A DNA stretch of 5,868 bases, taken from assembly GCA_023434015.1 (NCBI GenBank), contig JAEYTM010000004.1, forward strand, positions 1-5,868, written 5' to 3'. A program made the position numbers and the translations under genes. The notes beneath the pieces were generated by a model, which had not been told where the DNA came from, searched no databases, and was given only the letters and a program-made list of their open reading frames with translations. Positions 1 through 5,473 of this stretch are shown piece by piece; the stretch's first letter is position 1; each line of letters begins with the position of its first letter. This DNA is from Pseudomonadota bacterium (GTDB lineage: Bacteria; Pseudomonadota; Alphaproteobacteria; Caulobacterales; Caulobacteraceae).

Positions 1-788
1 TCGTCCTTCAGCGGGTCGTGCCCGCCGGTGACCACCAGCGCATGGGGCGCGCCGGAGAAATCGCGGTCGCGGCCCAGCATCGCCCGCGCCCCCTCCGGAT
101 GCCCGACGGCGCCGCGGCAGGCCTCGAACCAGGCCAGGGCCTCACGGGTCAGCACCGGCCCGTCGAGCTCGCGGCGCGAGGCGGTCTCCGCCTCGGGCCA
201 GATCCCCGGGTAGAGCAGCAGCTGGAAGGCGATCCGGCGCTCAGGATCGTCCTTCATTTCCAGCGCCACGACCCCCGCCAGGTTGCCGCCCGCGGAGTCC
301 CCGCCCACCGCGATCCGCACAGGGTCGAAGCCGATCTCGGCCGCATGGTCGAAGGCCCAGCGGGTCGCGGCCAGGGCGTCGTCGTGCGCCGCCGGGAACG
401 GGTGTTCGGGAGCCAGCCGATAGTCCACCGACAGCACCCGCACCCCTGATCCGGCCGCCAGCCGCCGGCAATGGCCGTCGTGGGTGTCGAGGTCGCCGAT
501 GACGAAACCGCCGCCGTGGAAATAGACCAGCCCCGGCCCGGTCTCGCCGACGCCCGAGGGACGATACAGCCGCGCCGGCAACTTGCCCGCCGCCCCGGCC
601 ACGCTCAGCTCGCGGGCGTCGACGTCGCTCGGCGCGTGCAGGTCCAGCGCCCGCCGCTGCATCTTGTAGCCGGCCCGCATCATCGCCGGCGGGATGGCCT
701 CCAGCGGCGGCATGGGCTGGGCCGCCAGGGCCTGCATCTCGAGCAGGCCGGCGATCTGCGGATCGATCGGAGCGCTCGCGCCGCCCAC
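1..788 (-). CDS. Alpha/beta hydrolase, HSL (hormone-sensitive lipase-like) esterase family, 3' end cut by window
   Basis: Hydrolyses carboxyl esters, perhaps a lactone or short acyl ester; probably cytoplasmic, as no signal peptide is seen. The 262 codons present carry the HSL-family landmarks in order: the HGGG oxyanion-hole motif at residues 91-94, the nucleophile elbow GDSAGG with Ser165, and the DPLKD motif with the likely catalytic Asp258. The catalytic His, expected about 30 residues further on, lies beyond the window edge, so about 50 residues appear to be missing. The start is a GTG immediately after the TAG of the upstream aldehyde dehydrogenase gene (TAGGTG). There is no strong Shine-Dalgarno, so translation is probably coupled to that gene. 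The next in-frame ATG (residue 18) would remove the N-terminal DPQIAGLLEMQ segment, which I recognise as typical of the family. Family assignment is firm; the substrate is unknown. Confidence 0.92.
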   Translation of the reverse strand, partial: MGGASAPIDPQIAGLLEMQALAAQPMPPLEAIPPAMMRAGYKMQRRALDLHAPSDVDARELSVAGAAGKLPARLYRPSGVGETGPGLVYFHGGGFVIGDLDTHDGHCRRLAAGSGVRVLSVDYRLAPEHPFPAAHDDALAATRWAFDHAAEIGFDPVRIAVGGDSAGGNLAGVVALEMKDDPERRIAFQLLLYPGIWPEAETASRRELDGPVLTREALAWFEACRGAVGHPEGARAMLGRDRDFSGAPHALVVTGGHDPLKD

Positions 789-2225
789 CTATTCGGCCGC
801 CTGTTTCGGCGCGACGCCCATGATCGCCTTCACCTCCAGGAACTCGTGGAAGGCGAAGTCGCCCCACTCGCGCCCGTTGCCGCTCTTCTTGTAGCCGCCG
901 AACGGCGCGGTCATGTCCGAGGCGCCGTTGATCGACACCTGGCCGGCGCGCAGCCGCCCGGCGACCTCCCGGGCCTGGGCCAGGTCGGCGCCGTTCACAT
1001 AGGCGGCGAGGCCGTATTCGGTGTCGTTGCCGACGGCGATCGCCTCCTCGAGGCTGTCGTAGCCCAGGATGGTCAGCACCGGGCCGAAGATCTCCTCGCG
1101 GGCGATGGTCATGTCGTTGGTGACCTCGCCGAACACGGTCGGCCTGACGAAGTGGCCGCGCTCCAGCCCCTCCGGCCGTCCCGGGCCGCCGGCCACCAGG
1201 GTCGCGCCCTCTTCGATCCCCTTACGGATCAGACCCTGGATCTTCTCCCACTGGGTCTTCGAGACCACCGGCCCGAGCGTGGCGTTGCCGTTCGGATCGC
1301 CGACCGTGATCTGTTCGGCGGCTTCCTTCGCCGCCGCCATGGCCTCGGCCATCCGCGGGGCCGGGACCAGCATGCGGGTCGGCGCGTTGCAGGACTGGCC
1401 GGAGTTGTTCATCACATGCTGCACGCCGCGGGCGACGCTCTTGGGCAGCACCTCGTCGTCGAGGACGATGTTCGGGCTCTTGCCGCCCAGCTCCTGATGC
1501 ACCCGCTTGACGCTGGGCGCGGCGTTCCGGGCCACCTCGATCCCCGCCCGCGTCGAGCCGGTGAACGAGATCATGTCGATGTCCGGGTGCGACGCCAGCG
1601 CCACCCCGACCCCCGGCCCGTCGCCGTGCACCAGGTTGAACACCCCCGGCGGCACGCCCGCCGCCTGCATCACCTCCGCGAAGACCTGGCCTGAGAAGGG
1701 CGCCACCTCCGACGGCTTCAGCACCATGGTGCAGCCGGTGGCGATGGCCGGCGCCACCTTGCAGACGATCTGGTTCAGCGGCCAGTTCCAGGGCGTGATG
1801 AAGCCGCAGACCCCGATCGGCTCGCGGACGATCAGCGTCTGGCCGCGATCCTCCTCGAAGCGGAAGTCCTTCAGCACCTGTATCGCGGTGGCCAGGTGCG
1901 CCATGCCGGCGGGGACCTGCGCGCGCTGGGCCAGCGAGGCCGGCGCGCCCATCTCCTCGGTGACCGCCGTCGCCAGGTCGCCGAACCGATTCTGATATTC
2001 GGCCAGGATGCGCTGCAGCAGTTCCAGCCGCTCCTCGCGGCTGCTGCGCGACCAGCTCTCGAACGCCTTGCGCGCCGCCGCCACCGCCTTGTCGACGTCG
2101 GCCGCCGAGCCCAGGGCGATGCGGCCGGCGATCTCCTCGGTGGCCGGGTTCTCGACGTCCAGGGTCCTCAGCTCGACGGGATCGACCCATTCGCCGCCGA
2201 TGTAGAACTTCAGATGCTCGCGCAT
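789..2225 (-). CDS. NAD(P)-dependent aldehyde dehydrogenase, CddD-like subgroup
   Basis: Oxidises an aldehyde to the carboxylic acid with NAD(P)+, a cytoplasmic enzyme of the ALDH superfamily. The 478-residue protein is full length and has every catalytic landmark: TPWNWP with Asn147, LKPSE with Lys170, FTGST at 221-225, general base Glu245 in QELGGKS, nucleophile Cys279 in SGQSC, and EEIFGP with Glu378. The NAPTRM stretch after Cys279 resembles the group that includes CddD, the oxoacid dehydrogenase of cyclododecanone breakdown; I recall this and did not search. The start at 2225 is chosen because AGGAGG lies 5 nt upstream of the ATG and the FYIGGEWVDP opening is typical of the family. A longer frame back to 2324 would add an atypical 33-residue tail running through two hairpins. 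The gene is joined directly to the esterase gene, suggesting a small catabolic unit acting on an ester, lactone or omega-hydroxy acid route. Confidence 0.95.
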   Translation of the reverse strand: MREHLKFYIGGEWVDPVELRTLDVENPATEEIAGRIALGSAADVDKAVAAARKAFESWSRSSREERLELLQRILAEYQNRFGDLATAVTEEMGAPASLAQRAQVPAGMAHLATAIQVLKDFRFEEDRGQTLIVREPIGVCGFITPWNWPLNQIVCKVAPAIATGCTMVLKPSEVAPFSGQVFAEVMQAAGVPPGVFNLVHGDGPGVGVALASHPDIDMISFTGSTRAGIEVARNAAPSVKRVHQELGGKSPNIVLDDEVLPKSVARGVQHVMNNSGQSCNAPTRMLVPAPRMAEAMAAAKEAAEQITVGDPNGNATLGPVVSKTQWEKIQGLIRKGIEEGATLVAGGPGRPEGLERGHFVRPTVFGEVTNDMTIAREEIFGPVLTILGYDSLEEAIAVGNDTEYGLAAYVNGADLAQAREVAGRLRAGQVSINGASDMTAPFGGYKKSGNGREWGDFAFHEFLEVKAIMGVAPKQAAE

Positions 2226-2249
2226 GGCGTCCTCCTGGACCTGCTGACC

Positions 2250-2275
2250 GCCCGCGGCGCCGGCCCGCCGCGGGC
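2250..2275 (-). repeat. GC-rich inverted repeat in the aldehyde dehydrogenase leader
   Basis: Perfect 9-base arms (GCCCGCGGC and GCCGCGGGC) flank an 8-base spacer, about 14 nt upstream of the AGGAGG of the dehydrogenase gene. There is no T run on the minus strand. It could be a 5' leader hairpin, a regulator binding site, or part of a readthrough terminator for the upstream gene. In such GC-rich DNA, arms of this length are uncommon but not decisive. Confidence 0.5.
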
Positions 2276-2283
2276 TTTGGGGC

Positions 2284-2311
2284 ATCTTAGTGATCGCCGA
2301 TAACTGTGGAA
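2284..2311 (-). promoter_or_regulatory. Weak candidate promoter for the aldehyde dehydrogenase-esterase pair
   Basis: On the minus strand TTCCAC (2311-2306) lies 16 nt before TAAGAT (2289-2284), in the most AT-rich stretch between the 97-residue gene and the dehydrogenase gene. TAAGAT matches TATAAT at four of six bases; the -35 match is poor. It sits after a possible terminator hairpin and before the leader hairpin, which is where a promoter would be expected. The call rests mainly on position. Confidence 0.25.
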
Positions 2312-2335
2312 GCCCCCGCGACATCGCGCGGGGCT
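2311..2335 (-). terminator. Possible terminator hairpin after the 97-residue gene
   Basis: Seven perfect pairs (CCCCGCG at 2314-2320 with CGCGGGG at 2327-2333, six-base loop) extend by two more pairs past a one-base bulge. It starts 14 nt beyond the stop codon of the 97-residue gene. No U tract follows on the minus strand, so a classic intrinsic terminator is not shown. U-poor terminators are common in high-GC alphaproteobacteria. Confidence 0.35.
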
Positions 2336-2349
2336 CGGCCGAAGGCGGG

Positions 2350-2643
2350 TCAATAGCGCGGCGCGCGCATGGCCGCGGCGTAGCCGGCGGCGGTCACCGC
2401 GACCCGTTCGGGATCGACCTCGATCAGGGCGCCGTGGGCGATCAGGCTTTCCAGCGCCTGCGCCAGCCGCCCTTCGCCGAACGCGCCATAGGCCTCGGCC
2501 CCTGACAGCAGCGCGGACCTGGCGACCACGTCGGCGGGCTGGCTGCAGGTCGCGCGCACCCCGGCCAGCAGCGCCCACTCCGGATCGCTGAGGATGGCCG
2601 CCTCGCCGTCCGACGTCCCGTCCGCCGCCCCGTCGCCCTGCAT
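2350..2643 (-). CDS. Small unknown protein with winged-helix character, behind a candidate EcfG promoter
   Basis: Not a family I can name. The 97-residue frame starts at an ATG with GGAGAGG just upstream and ends in TGA. Residues 1-20 are acidic, glycine-rich and probably disordered. The rest alternates plausible helices with a beta pair: PEWALLAG around 21-28, PADVVARSALL at 37-47, a helix RLAQALESLIAHG at 59-71, then ALIEVDPERVAVTAAGYAAA at 72-91. That last part reads like the wing and closing helix of many winged-helix proteins (compare LxRxGxxLTxxGRxxA patterns). This suggests a small DNA-binding or protein-binding winged helix, by inference only. It lies in the same direction as the dehydrogenase gene, 124 nt away, and divergent from the pterin operon. 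An exact general-stress sigma motif upstream suggests stress-induced expression. It is a better coding candidate than the two overlapping antisense-frame alternatives, which are arginine-rich and lack structure. Confidence 0.7.
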   Translation of the reverse strand: MQGDGAADGTSDGEAAILSDPEWALLAGVRATCSQPADVVARSALLSGAEAYGAFGEGRLAQALESLIAHGALIEVDPERVAVTAAGYAAAMRAPRY

Positions 2644-2656
2644 GCCTCTCCGCCCT

Positions 2657-2686
2657 CGCCGGCCGCCGGAACAGGGGCGGCCGGCG
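2657..2686 (-). repeat. 11-bp-arm inverted repeat in the 5' leader of the 97-residue gene
   Basis: CGCCGGCCGCC (2657-2667) and GGCGGCCGGCG (2676-2686) are perfect reverse complements around an 8-base spacer. On the minus strand the repeat ends about 5 nt before the GGAGAGG ribosome site of the 97-residue gene, so it would form a very stable leader hairpin beside the ribosome site. It could instead bind a dimeric regulator. It lies between the candidate EcfG promoter and the start codon. Confidence 0.6.
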
Positions 2687-2730
2687 GATTAGGCGCGATC
2701 GCCGCCCGGACGGCCAATAGAGTGCGCGTG

Positions 2731-2755
2731 AACGCCGTCGATCCCGGTGCGTTCC
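2731..2755 (-). promoter_or_regulatory. Candidate EcfG/SigT general-stress promoter, GGAAC-N16-CGTT
   Basis: On the minus strand GGAAC (2755-2751) is followed after exactly 16 bases by CGTT (2734-2731). This is the consensus known for EcfG-type (ECF15) sigma factors of alphaproteobacteria, including SigT of Caulobacter crescentus. It is intergenic and points at the 97-residue gene, about 88 nt upstream of its ATG. Transcription would start a few bases past 2731, giving a leader that contains the 11-bp-arm hairpin. Confidence 0.6.
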
Positions 2756-2767
2756 GGCACAAGCCGG

Positions 2768-2796
2768 TTGCGGCTCGCGTCCCGCCTCGGTAAAGC
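2768..2796 (+). promoter_or_regulatory. Weak candidate housekeeping promoter of the microprotein-SDR-folB operon
   Basis: TTGCGG (2768-2773) and TAAAGC (2791-2796) are 17 bases apart and lie 33 nt upstream of the microprotein ATG. Both boxes are partial matches to the sigma-70 type consensus. The position and spacing suit the plus-strand operon; no better pair is visible in this intergenic stretch. Confidence 0.3.
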
Positions 2797-2828
2797 CCGC
2801 ACGACCTCAAAGCTCGGAGCCGCCGCAC

Positions 2829-2909
2829 ATGATGGGCATTCTCGCCATCACCATCTTCCTCGCCGTCATCGCGGGCCTGAACTTCTACGAGTTCGGCCGG
2901 TTCGACTGA
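2829..2909 (+). CDS. 26-residue single-helix membrane microprotein
   Basis: A tiny frame opening MMGILAITIFL and closing NFYEFGRFD before TGA. Residues 3-17 are almost entirely hydrophobic (Ile, Leu, Ala, Val, Phe) and would make one short membrane helix. The polar C-terminal tail holds Glu, Arg and Asp with three Phe and a Tyr. GGAG (2816-2819) lies 9 nt before the first ATG, a good ribosome site. It ends 20 nt before the SDR gene, so it probably shares that transcript and may be coupled to it. A short non-amphipathic helix with a defined aromatic/charged tail looks like a real protein and not a leader peptide: there is no run of one amino acid and no attenuator hairpin after it. Function unknown. 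I have an uncertain memory of similar short proteins near SDR/folB genes in Caulobacterales and could not check it. Confidence 0.6.
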   Translation: MMGILAITIFLAVIAGLNFYEFGRFD

Positions 2910-2929
2910 CCTGAGCAGGATCCACCCTC

Positions 2930-3667
2930 TTGGCTAGCCGCGGCGCCGCGCTGGTCACGGGCGGCGGTCGACGCATCGGCCGGGCCCTGGTGGTGGCCGC
3001 CGCCTACGCCGGTAACGACGTCGCCATCCACGTGCGCGCCGTCGACGACGACGCCGAGGCCGCCGCCGCGGAAGTCCGCGCCCGCGGACGCCGGGCCGCC
3101 ATCCTCGCCTGCGACCTGCGCAAGGAATCGGTCACCGTAGCCCTGGTCGGCGAGGCCGAGGCCGAACTCGGCGCGGTCACCCTGCTGGTCAATTGCGCCA
3201 GCGTCTTCGAACCCGACGCCTTCGGCGACATGAACCGCGCCTCCTGGGACTCCCACATGGAGACCAATCTGCGTGCGCCGCTGGTCCTGTCGCAGGCCTT
3301 CGCCCGGCGCCTGCCGGCCGATCGCGACGGCCTGATCGTCAACATCCTCGACCAGCGCGTCTGGCGCCCGACGCCGGAGTTCTTTTCCTATTCGCTGAGC
3401 AAGGCCGCCCTTTGGGACGCCACGCGGCTGATGGCCCAGGCCCTCGCGCCCCGCGTGCGGGTCAACGGCATCGGCCCCGGCCCGACCCTGCAGTCGGTGC
3501 ATCAGGATGAGGCGGAGTTCGCCCGCGAAGCGGCCTCCACCCTGCTCGGCCGCCCCGTGCCCCCGGGCGACATCGCCGCAGCCCTGCGCTACCTGATTGA
3601 CGCGACCTCGGTCACCGGCCAGATGATCGCCGTCGATGCGGGCCAGCACCTGGCGCCGCCGCCCTAG
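2930..3667 (+). CDS. folM: SDR oxidoreductase of the pteridine reductase / FolM (dihydromonapterin reductase) type
   Basis: An NADPH-dependent short-chain dehydrogenase likely to reduce a dihydropterin (dihydromonapterin or dihydrofolate) in the cytoplasm. The 245 residues show a Rossmann N-terminus with VTGGGRRIG at 9-17, the RRIG form seen in pteridine reductases; a VNCAS motif at 87-91 (the NNAS position); and active-site Tyr154 and Lys158 in YSLSK. The usual SDR catalytic Ser is replaced by Asp141, 13 residues before Tyr154. That is the arrangement of Leishmania PTR1 (Asp181, Tyr194, Lys198). A GPGPTL segment at 182-187 resembles the PTR1 C-terminal cofactor loop. The start is TTG at 2930: an in-frame TGA lies just upstream (2912-2914), AGGA is 9 nt upstream, and no ATG comes before residue 101. 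folB follows 9 nt after the stop, strongly supporting a pterin substrate. A generic SDR of other specificity remains possible, so the symbol is tentative. Confidence 0.85.
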   Translation: MASRGAALVTGGGRRIGRALVVAAAYAGNDVAIHVRAVDDDAEAAAAEVRARGRRAAILACDLRKESVTVALVGEAEAELGAVTLLVNCASVFEPDAFGDMNRASWDSHMETNLRAPLVLSQAFARRLPADRDGLIVNILDQRVWRPTPEFFSYSLSKAALWDATRLMAQALAPRVRVNGIGPGPTLQSVHQDEAEFAREAASTLLGRPVPPGDIAAALRYLIDATSVTGQMIAVDAGQHLAPPP

Positions 3668-3676
3668 GACCGCCCC

Positions 3677-4081
3677 TTGTCCGCCTTTCCCCTTCCCGAG
3701 CCGACCGCCGCGCCTGTCCCCGAGGGCCGGGTGGTGATGACCAAGGTGTTCGTCACCGGGCTGAAGATCGAGGCCGAGATCGGCGTCTACAGGCACGAGA
3801 TCGGCCGCGCGCAGCCGCTGGTCGTCGATGTCGAACTCGACGTCCCGACCGCCGGGGCCGAGCGCCTCGCCGAGACCGTCAACTACGAGACCATCCTGAC
3901 CTCGGCCCGGGCCATCGCCGCCGAGGGCCACATCGCCCTGGTCGAGACCTTCGCCGAGCGCCTCGCCCGCGCCTGCCTCGCCGATCCGCGCGTCACCCGC
4001 GCCCGGGTGCGGGTGGAGAAGCCGCTGGCGCTGGCCCCCGACGCCCTCGGCGCCGGAGTCGAGATCACCATCGTCCGCTGA
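3677..4081 (+). CDS. folB: Dihydroneopterin aldolase (FolB)
   Basis: Cleaves 7,8-dihydroneopterin to 6-hydroxymethyl-7,8-dihydropterin and glycolaldehyde in tetrahydrofolate synthesis; family members form tunnel-fold octamers in the cytoplasm. The 134 residues carry the expected landmarks: GVYRHEIGRAQPLVVDVEL at 36-54 with Glu41, VNYETI with Tyr70, LVETFAERLA with Glu90, and VRVEKPLAL with the catalytic-site Lys115. These match Glu22, Tyr54, Glu74 and Lys100 of the Staphylococcus aureus enzyme by my alignment. The TTG start at 3677 has AGGA 7 nt upstream, overlapping the SDR stop region, and an in-frame TAG closes the frame above it. The ATG at 3737 (residue 21), with GAGGG 10 nt upstream, is a real alternative and would give a 114-residue protein nearer the bare family domain. 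Co-transcribed with the SDR gene. Confidence 0.93.
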   Translation: MSAFPLPEPTAAPVPEGRVVMTKVFVTGLKIEAEIGVYRHEIGRAQPLVVDVELDVPTAGAERLAETVNYETILTSARAIAAEGHIALVETFAERLARACLADPRVTRARVRVEKPLALAPDALGAGVEITIVR

Positions 4082-4146
4082 CGCACGCCGGTTGAATTCC
4101 CCGTCAAAGGGGGCACATCTTCCCTCAGATGCACAGGGAGACGCAT

Positions 4147-4542
4147 GTGACCGACCGTCTAGGCTACGGGACCGTTGAAGACCGCACCATGCCGGCCGTG
4201 GTCTACGGCCTCTATCTGCTCGGCCTGGTCAACGGGATCACCATCCTGCTCGGCCTGATCCTGGCCTACGCCAGCCGCCGCAAGGCGGGGCCAAGGATGG
4301 AGACGCACCACACCTTCCTGATCCGCACCTTCTGGTTGTCGATCGGCTGGTTCGTGATCGGGGCGATGCTGATCTTCTGGGGCGGCATCTTCAGCGTGAT
4401 TCTCATCGGCCTGCCGTTCTTCGCCCTCGGCTGGCTGATCGTCGGCCTGGTGGGGGCCTGGTTCACCCTGCGCGCCGTCGTCGGCGTCATCTACCTGGCC
4501 CGCGACGAGGCCTACCCCCGCCCCCGCGCCTGGCTGCTGTGA
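4147..4542 (+). CDS. Small three-helix inner-membrane protein, DUF4870-like
   Basis: A 131-residue membrane protein of unknown function. A short polar N-terminus (1-16) is followed by a hydrophobic segment at about 17-41 (VVYGLYLLGLVNG onward). A basic loop leads to METHHTFLIRTFW (51-63), then comes a long hydrophobic stretch at about 64-118, enough for two more helices, and a tail ending PRPRAWLL. The YxLYLLGLVNGIT opening, the xxHxxFxIRTFW loop and the Trp-Leu end resemble the DUF4870-type family of small bacterial membrane proteins (from memory). The GTG at 4147 is preferred because AGGGAG (4135-4140) lies 6 nt upstream; an in-frame ATG at 4129 lies before that site and has no good ribosome signal. 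The gene is 65 nt after folB and convergent with ilvE. It may belong to the folB transcript or have its own promoter. Confidence 0.85.
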   Translation: MTDRLGYGTVEDRTMPAVVYGLYLLGLVNGITILLGLILAYASRRKAGPRMETHHTFLIRTFWLSIGWFVIGAMLIFWGGIFSVILIGLPFFALGWLIVGLVGAWFTLRAVVGVIYLARDEAYPRPRAWLL

Positions 4543-4547
4543 GAAGG

Positions 4548-4574
4548 CTCCTCCCCCGCCAGGCAGGGGAGGAG
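4548..4574. terminator. Palindromic hairpin between convergent genes, likely bidirectional terminator
   Basis: CTCCTCCCC (4548-4556) and GGGGAGGAG (4566-4574) are perfect 9-base arms around a 9-base spacer, itself partly self-complementary (GCC-A-GGC). It starts 5 nt after the membrane-protein stop and ends 8 nt before the ilvE stop codon, exactly where both transcripts should end. There is no U tract on either strand. Stems of this CTCC/GGAG type recur between genes in Caulobacterales genomes as I remember them, so it may also be a dispersed repeat. Confidence 0.65.
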
Positions 4575-4582
4575 GCGAAGTC

Positions 4583-5470
4583 CTAGGCGCTGACCAGCTC
4601 GCGGCGCACCATGCGGGCGTAGTCGTCCATCAGGCTGAGCGAAATGTTGCCCGGCGTGAAGGTGTACTCGCCGATCTGGGCCACCGGGGTGACCTCGGCC
4701 GCGCTGCCGGTGACGAAGCATTCCGAGAAGCCGGAAAGCTCCTCGGGCCGGATGTGGCGCTCGACCACCTCGAAGCCCTTGTCCCGCGCCAGCTGGATCA
4801 CCGACTGGCGGGTGATGCCGTTCAGGAAGCAGTCGGGCAGCGGCGTGTGGATCACGCCGTCCTGGATGAAGAACACGTTGGAGCCGGTCGATTCGGCGAC
4901 ATAGCCCCGGTAGTCGAGCATCATCGCGTCGGTGAACCCGTCCTTCTCCGCGGCGTGCTTGGAGATGGTGCAGATCATGTAGAGGCCGGTGGCCTTGGCG
5001 TGGACCGGTTCGGTCTCCGGCGACGGCCGCTTGTACTTGGCCCAGCACATGCGGATGCCCTTGGCCTTCTCCTCGGGCTTGAAGTAGCTGGGCCACTCCC
5101 AGACCGCGATGGCCACGTGGATCTTGGTGTTCTGGGCCGAGACCCCGATCATCTCCGAACCGCGCCAGGCGATCGGCCGGATGTAGGCGTCGGTCAGGCC
5201 GTTCTTGGCGCAGGTGTCCTTGCAGGCCTGGTCGATCTCCGCCACCGTGAACGGAATCTCGAAATCCAGCATCTCGGCCGATTTGAACAGACGCTCGGTA
5301 TGCGCCGTCAGCGCATAGATCTCCCCGCCATACATCCGCTCGCCCTCGAACACGGCCGATGCATAATGCAGGCCGTGAGTGAGTACGTGCACCTTCGCCT
5401 CGCGCCAGGGCACGAACTGGCCGTCCAGCCAGATCCATCCATCGCGGTCGTCGAAGGGAACGAGAGACAT
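4583..5470 (-). CDS. ilvE: Branched-chain amino acid aminotransferase (IlvE)
   Basis: PLP enzyme of fold type IV that transfers the amino group between glutamate and the 2-oxo acids of Leu, Ile and Val, the last biosynthetic and first catabolic step; cytoplasmic. The 295-residue protein has Arg60 in HTERL (phosphate binding), Lys159 in HAKA as the PLP-linked lysine, Tyr164, Glu193 in VAESTGSNVF, the LNGITR motif at 216-221, and GSAAEVTPV at 255-263. Lys159, Tyr164 and Glu193 fall at the same numbers as in E. coli IlvE. The ATG at 5470 is chosen because a near-ideal AAAGGAGGT lies upstream (10-nt spacing) and MSLVPFDDRDGWIWLDG is a natural opening. The longer frame to 5533 would put the ribosome site inside the coding region. 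A marR gene is divergent across a 77-bp region rich in inverted repeats. D-amino acid or aminodeoxychorismate-type relatives are less likely, given the length and motifs. Confidence 0.94.
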   Translation of the reverse strand: MSLVPFDDRDGWIWLDGQFVPWREAKVHVLTHGLHYASAVFEGERMYGGEIYALTAHTERLFKSAEMLDFEIPFTVAEIDQACKDTCAKNGLTDAYIRPIAWRGSEMIGVSAQNTKIHVAIAVWEWPSYFKPEEKAKGIRMCWAKYKRPSPETEPVHAKATGLYMICTISKHAAEKDGFTDAMMLDYRGYVAESTGSNVFFIQDGVIHTPLPDCFLNGITRQSVIQLARDKGFEVVERHIRPEELSGFSECFVTGSAAEVTPVAQIGEYTFTPGNISLSLMDDYARMVRRELVSA

Positions 5471-5473
5471 GAG

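Noticed and set aside
241..867. 208-residue minus-strand frame over the esterase
   Set aside because: Arg/Gly-rich frame-shifted reading of the true esterase gene, which starts at 788 in another frame and has the HGGG and GDSAGG motifs.
471..1694. 407-residue plus-strand frame antisense to the aldehyde dehydrogenase and esterase
   Set aside because: Arg/His/Gly/Ala-rich with no recognisable motif, and it covers a clear dehydrogenase on the other strand; an open shadow frame caused by high GC.
2226..2324. 33-residue N-terminal extension of the aldehyde dehydrogenase
   Set aside because: It would place AGGAGG and two hairpins within coding sequence; the downstream ATG has ideal ribosome spacing and a family-typical N-terminus.
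2668..2672. GGAAC inside the 11-bp-arm repeat as an EcfG -35 box for the plus-strand operon
   Set aside because: No CGTT at the required distance on the plus strand; the motif lies in the hairpin loop by chance.
2885..3931. 348-residue minus-strand frame over the SDR and folB genes
   Set aside because: Low-complexity Gly/Asp/Ala/Arg composition opposite two well-identified enzymes; GC shadow.
4092..4121. TTGAAT plus CATCTT as a promoter for the DUF4870-like gene, with a CCCC-N6-GGGG mini-hairpin between them
   Set aside because: The -10 match is poor (three of six bases) and the 4-bp stem is too small; not enough to call a promoter or terminator.
4512..5438. 308-residue minus-strand frame overlapping ilvE in another frame, and the 265-residue plus frame at 4754-5551
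   Set aside because: Both run over the full-length IlvE, which has all catalytic residues; their composition is typical of shadow frames.
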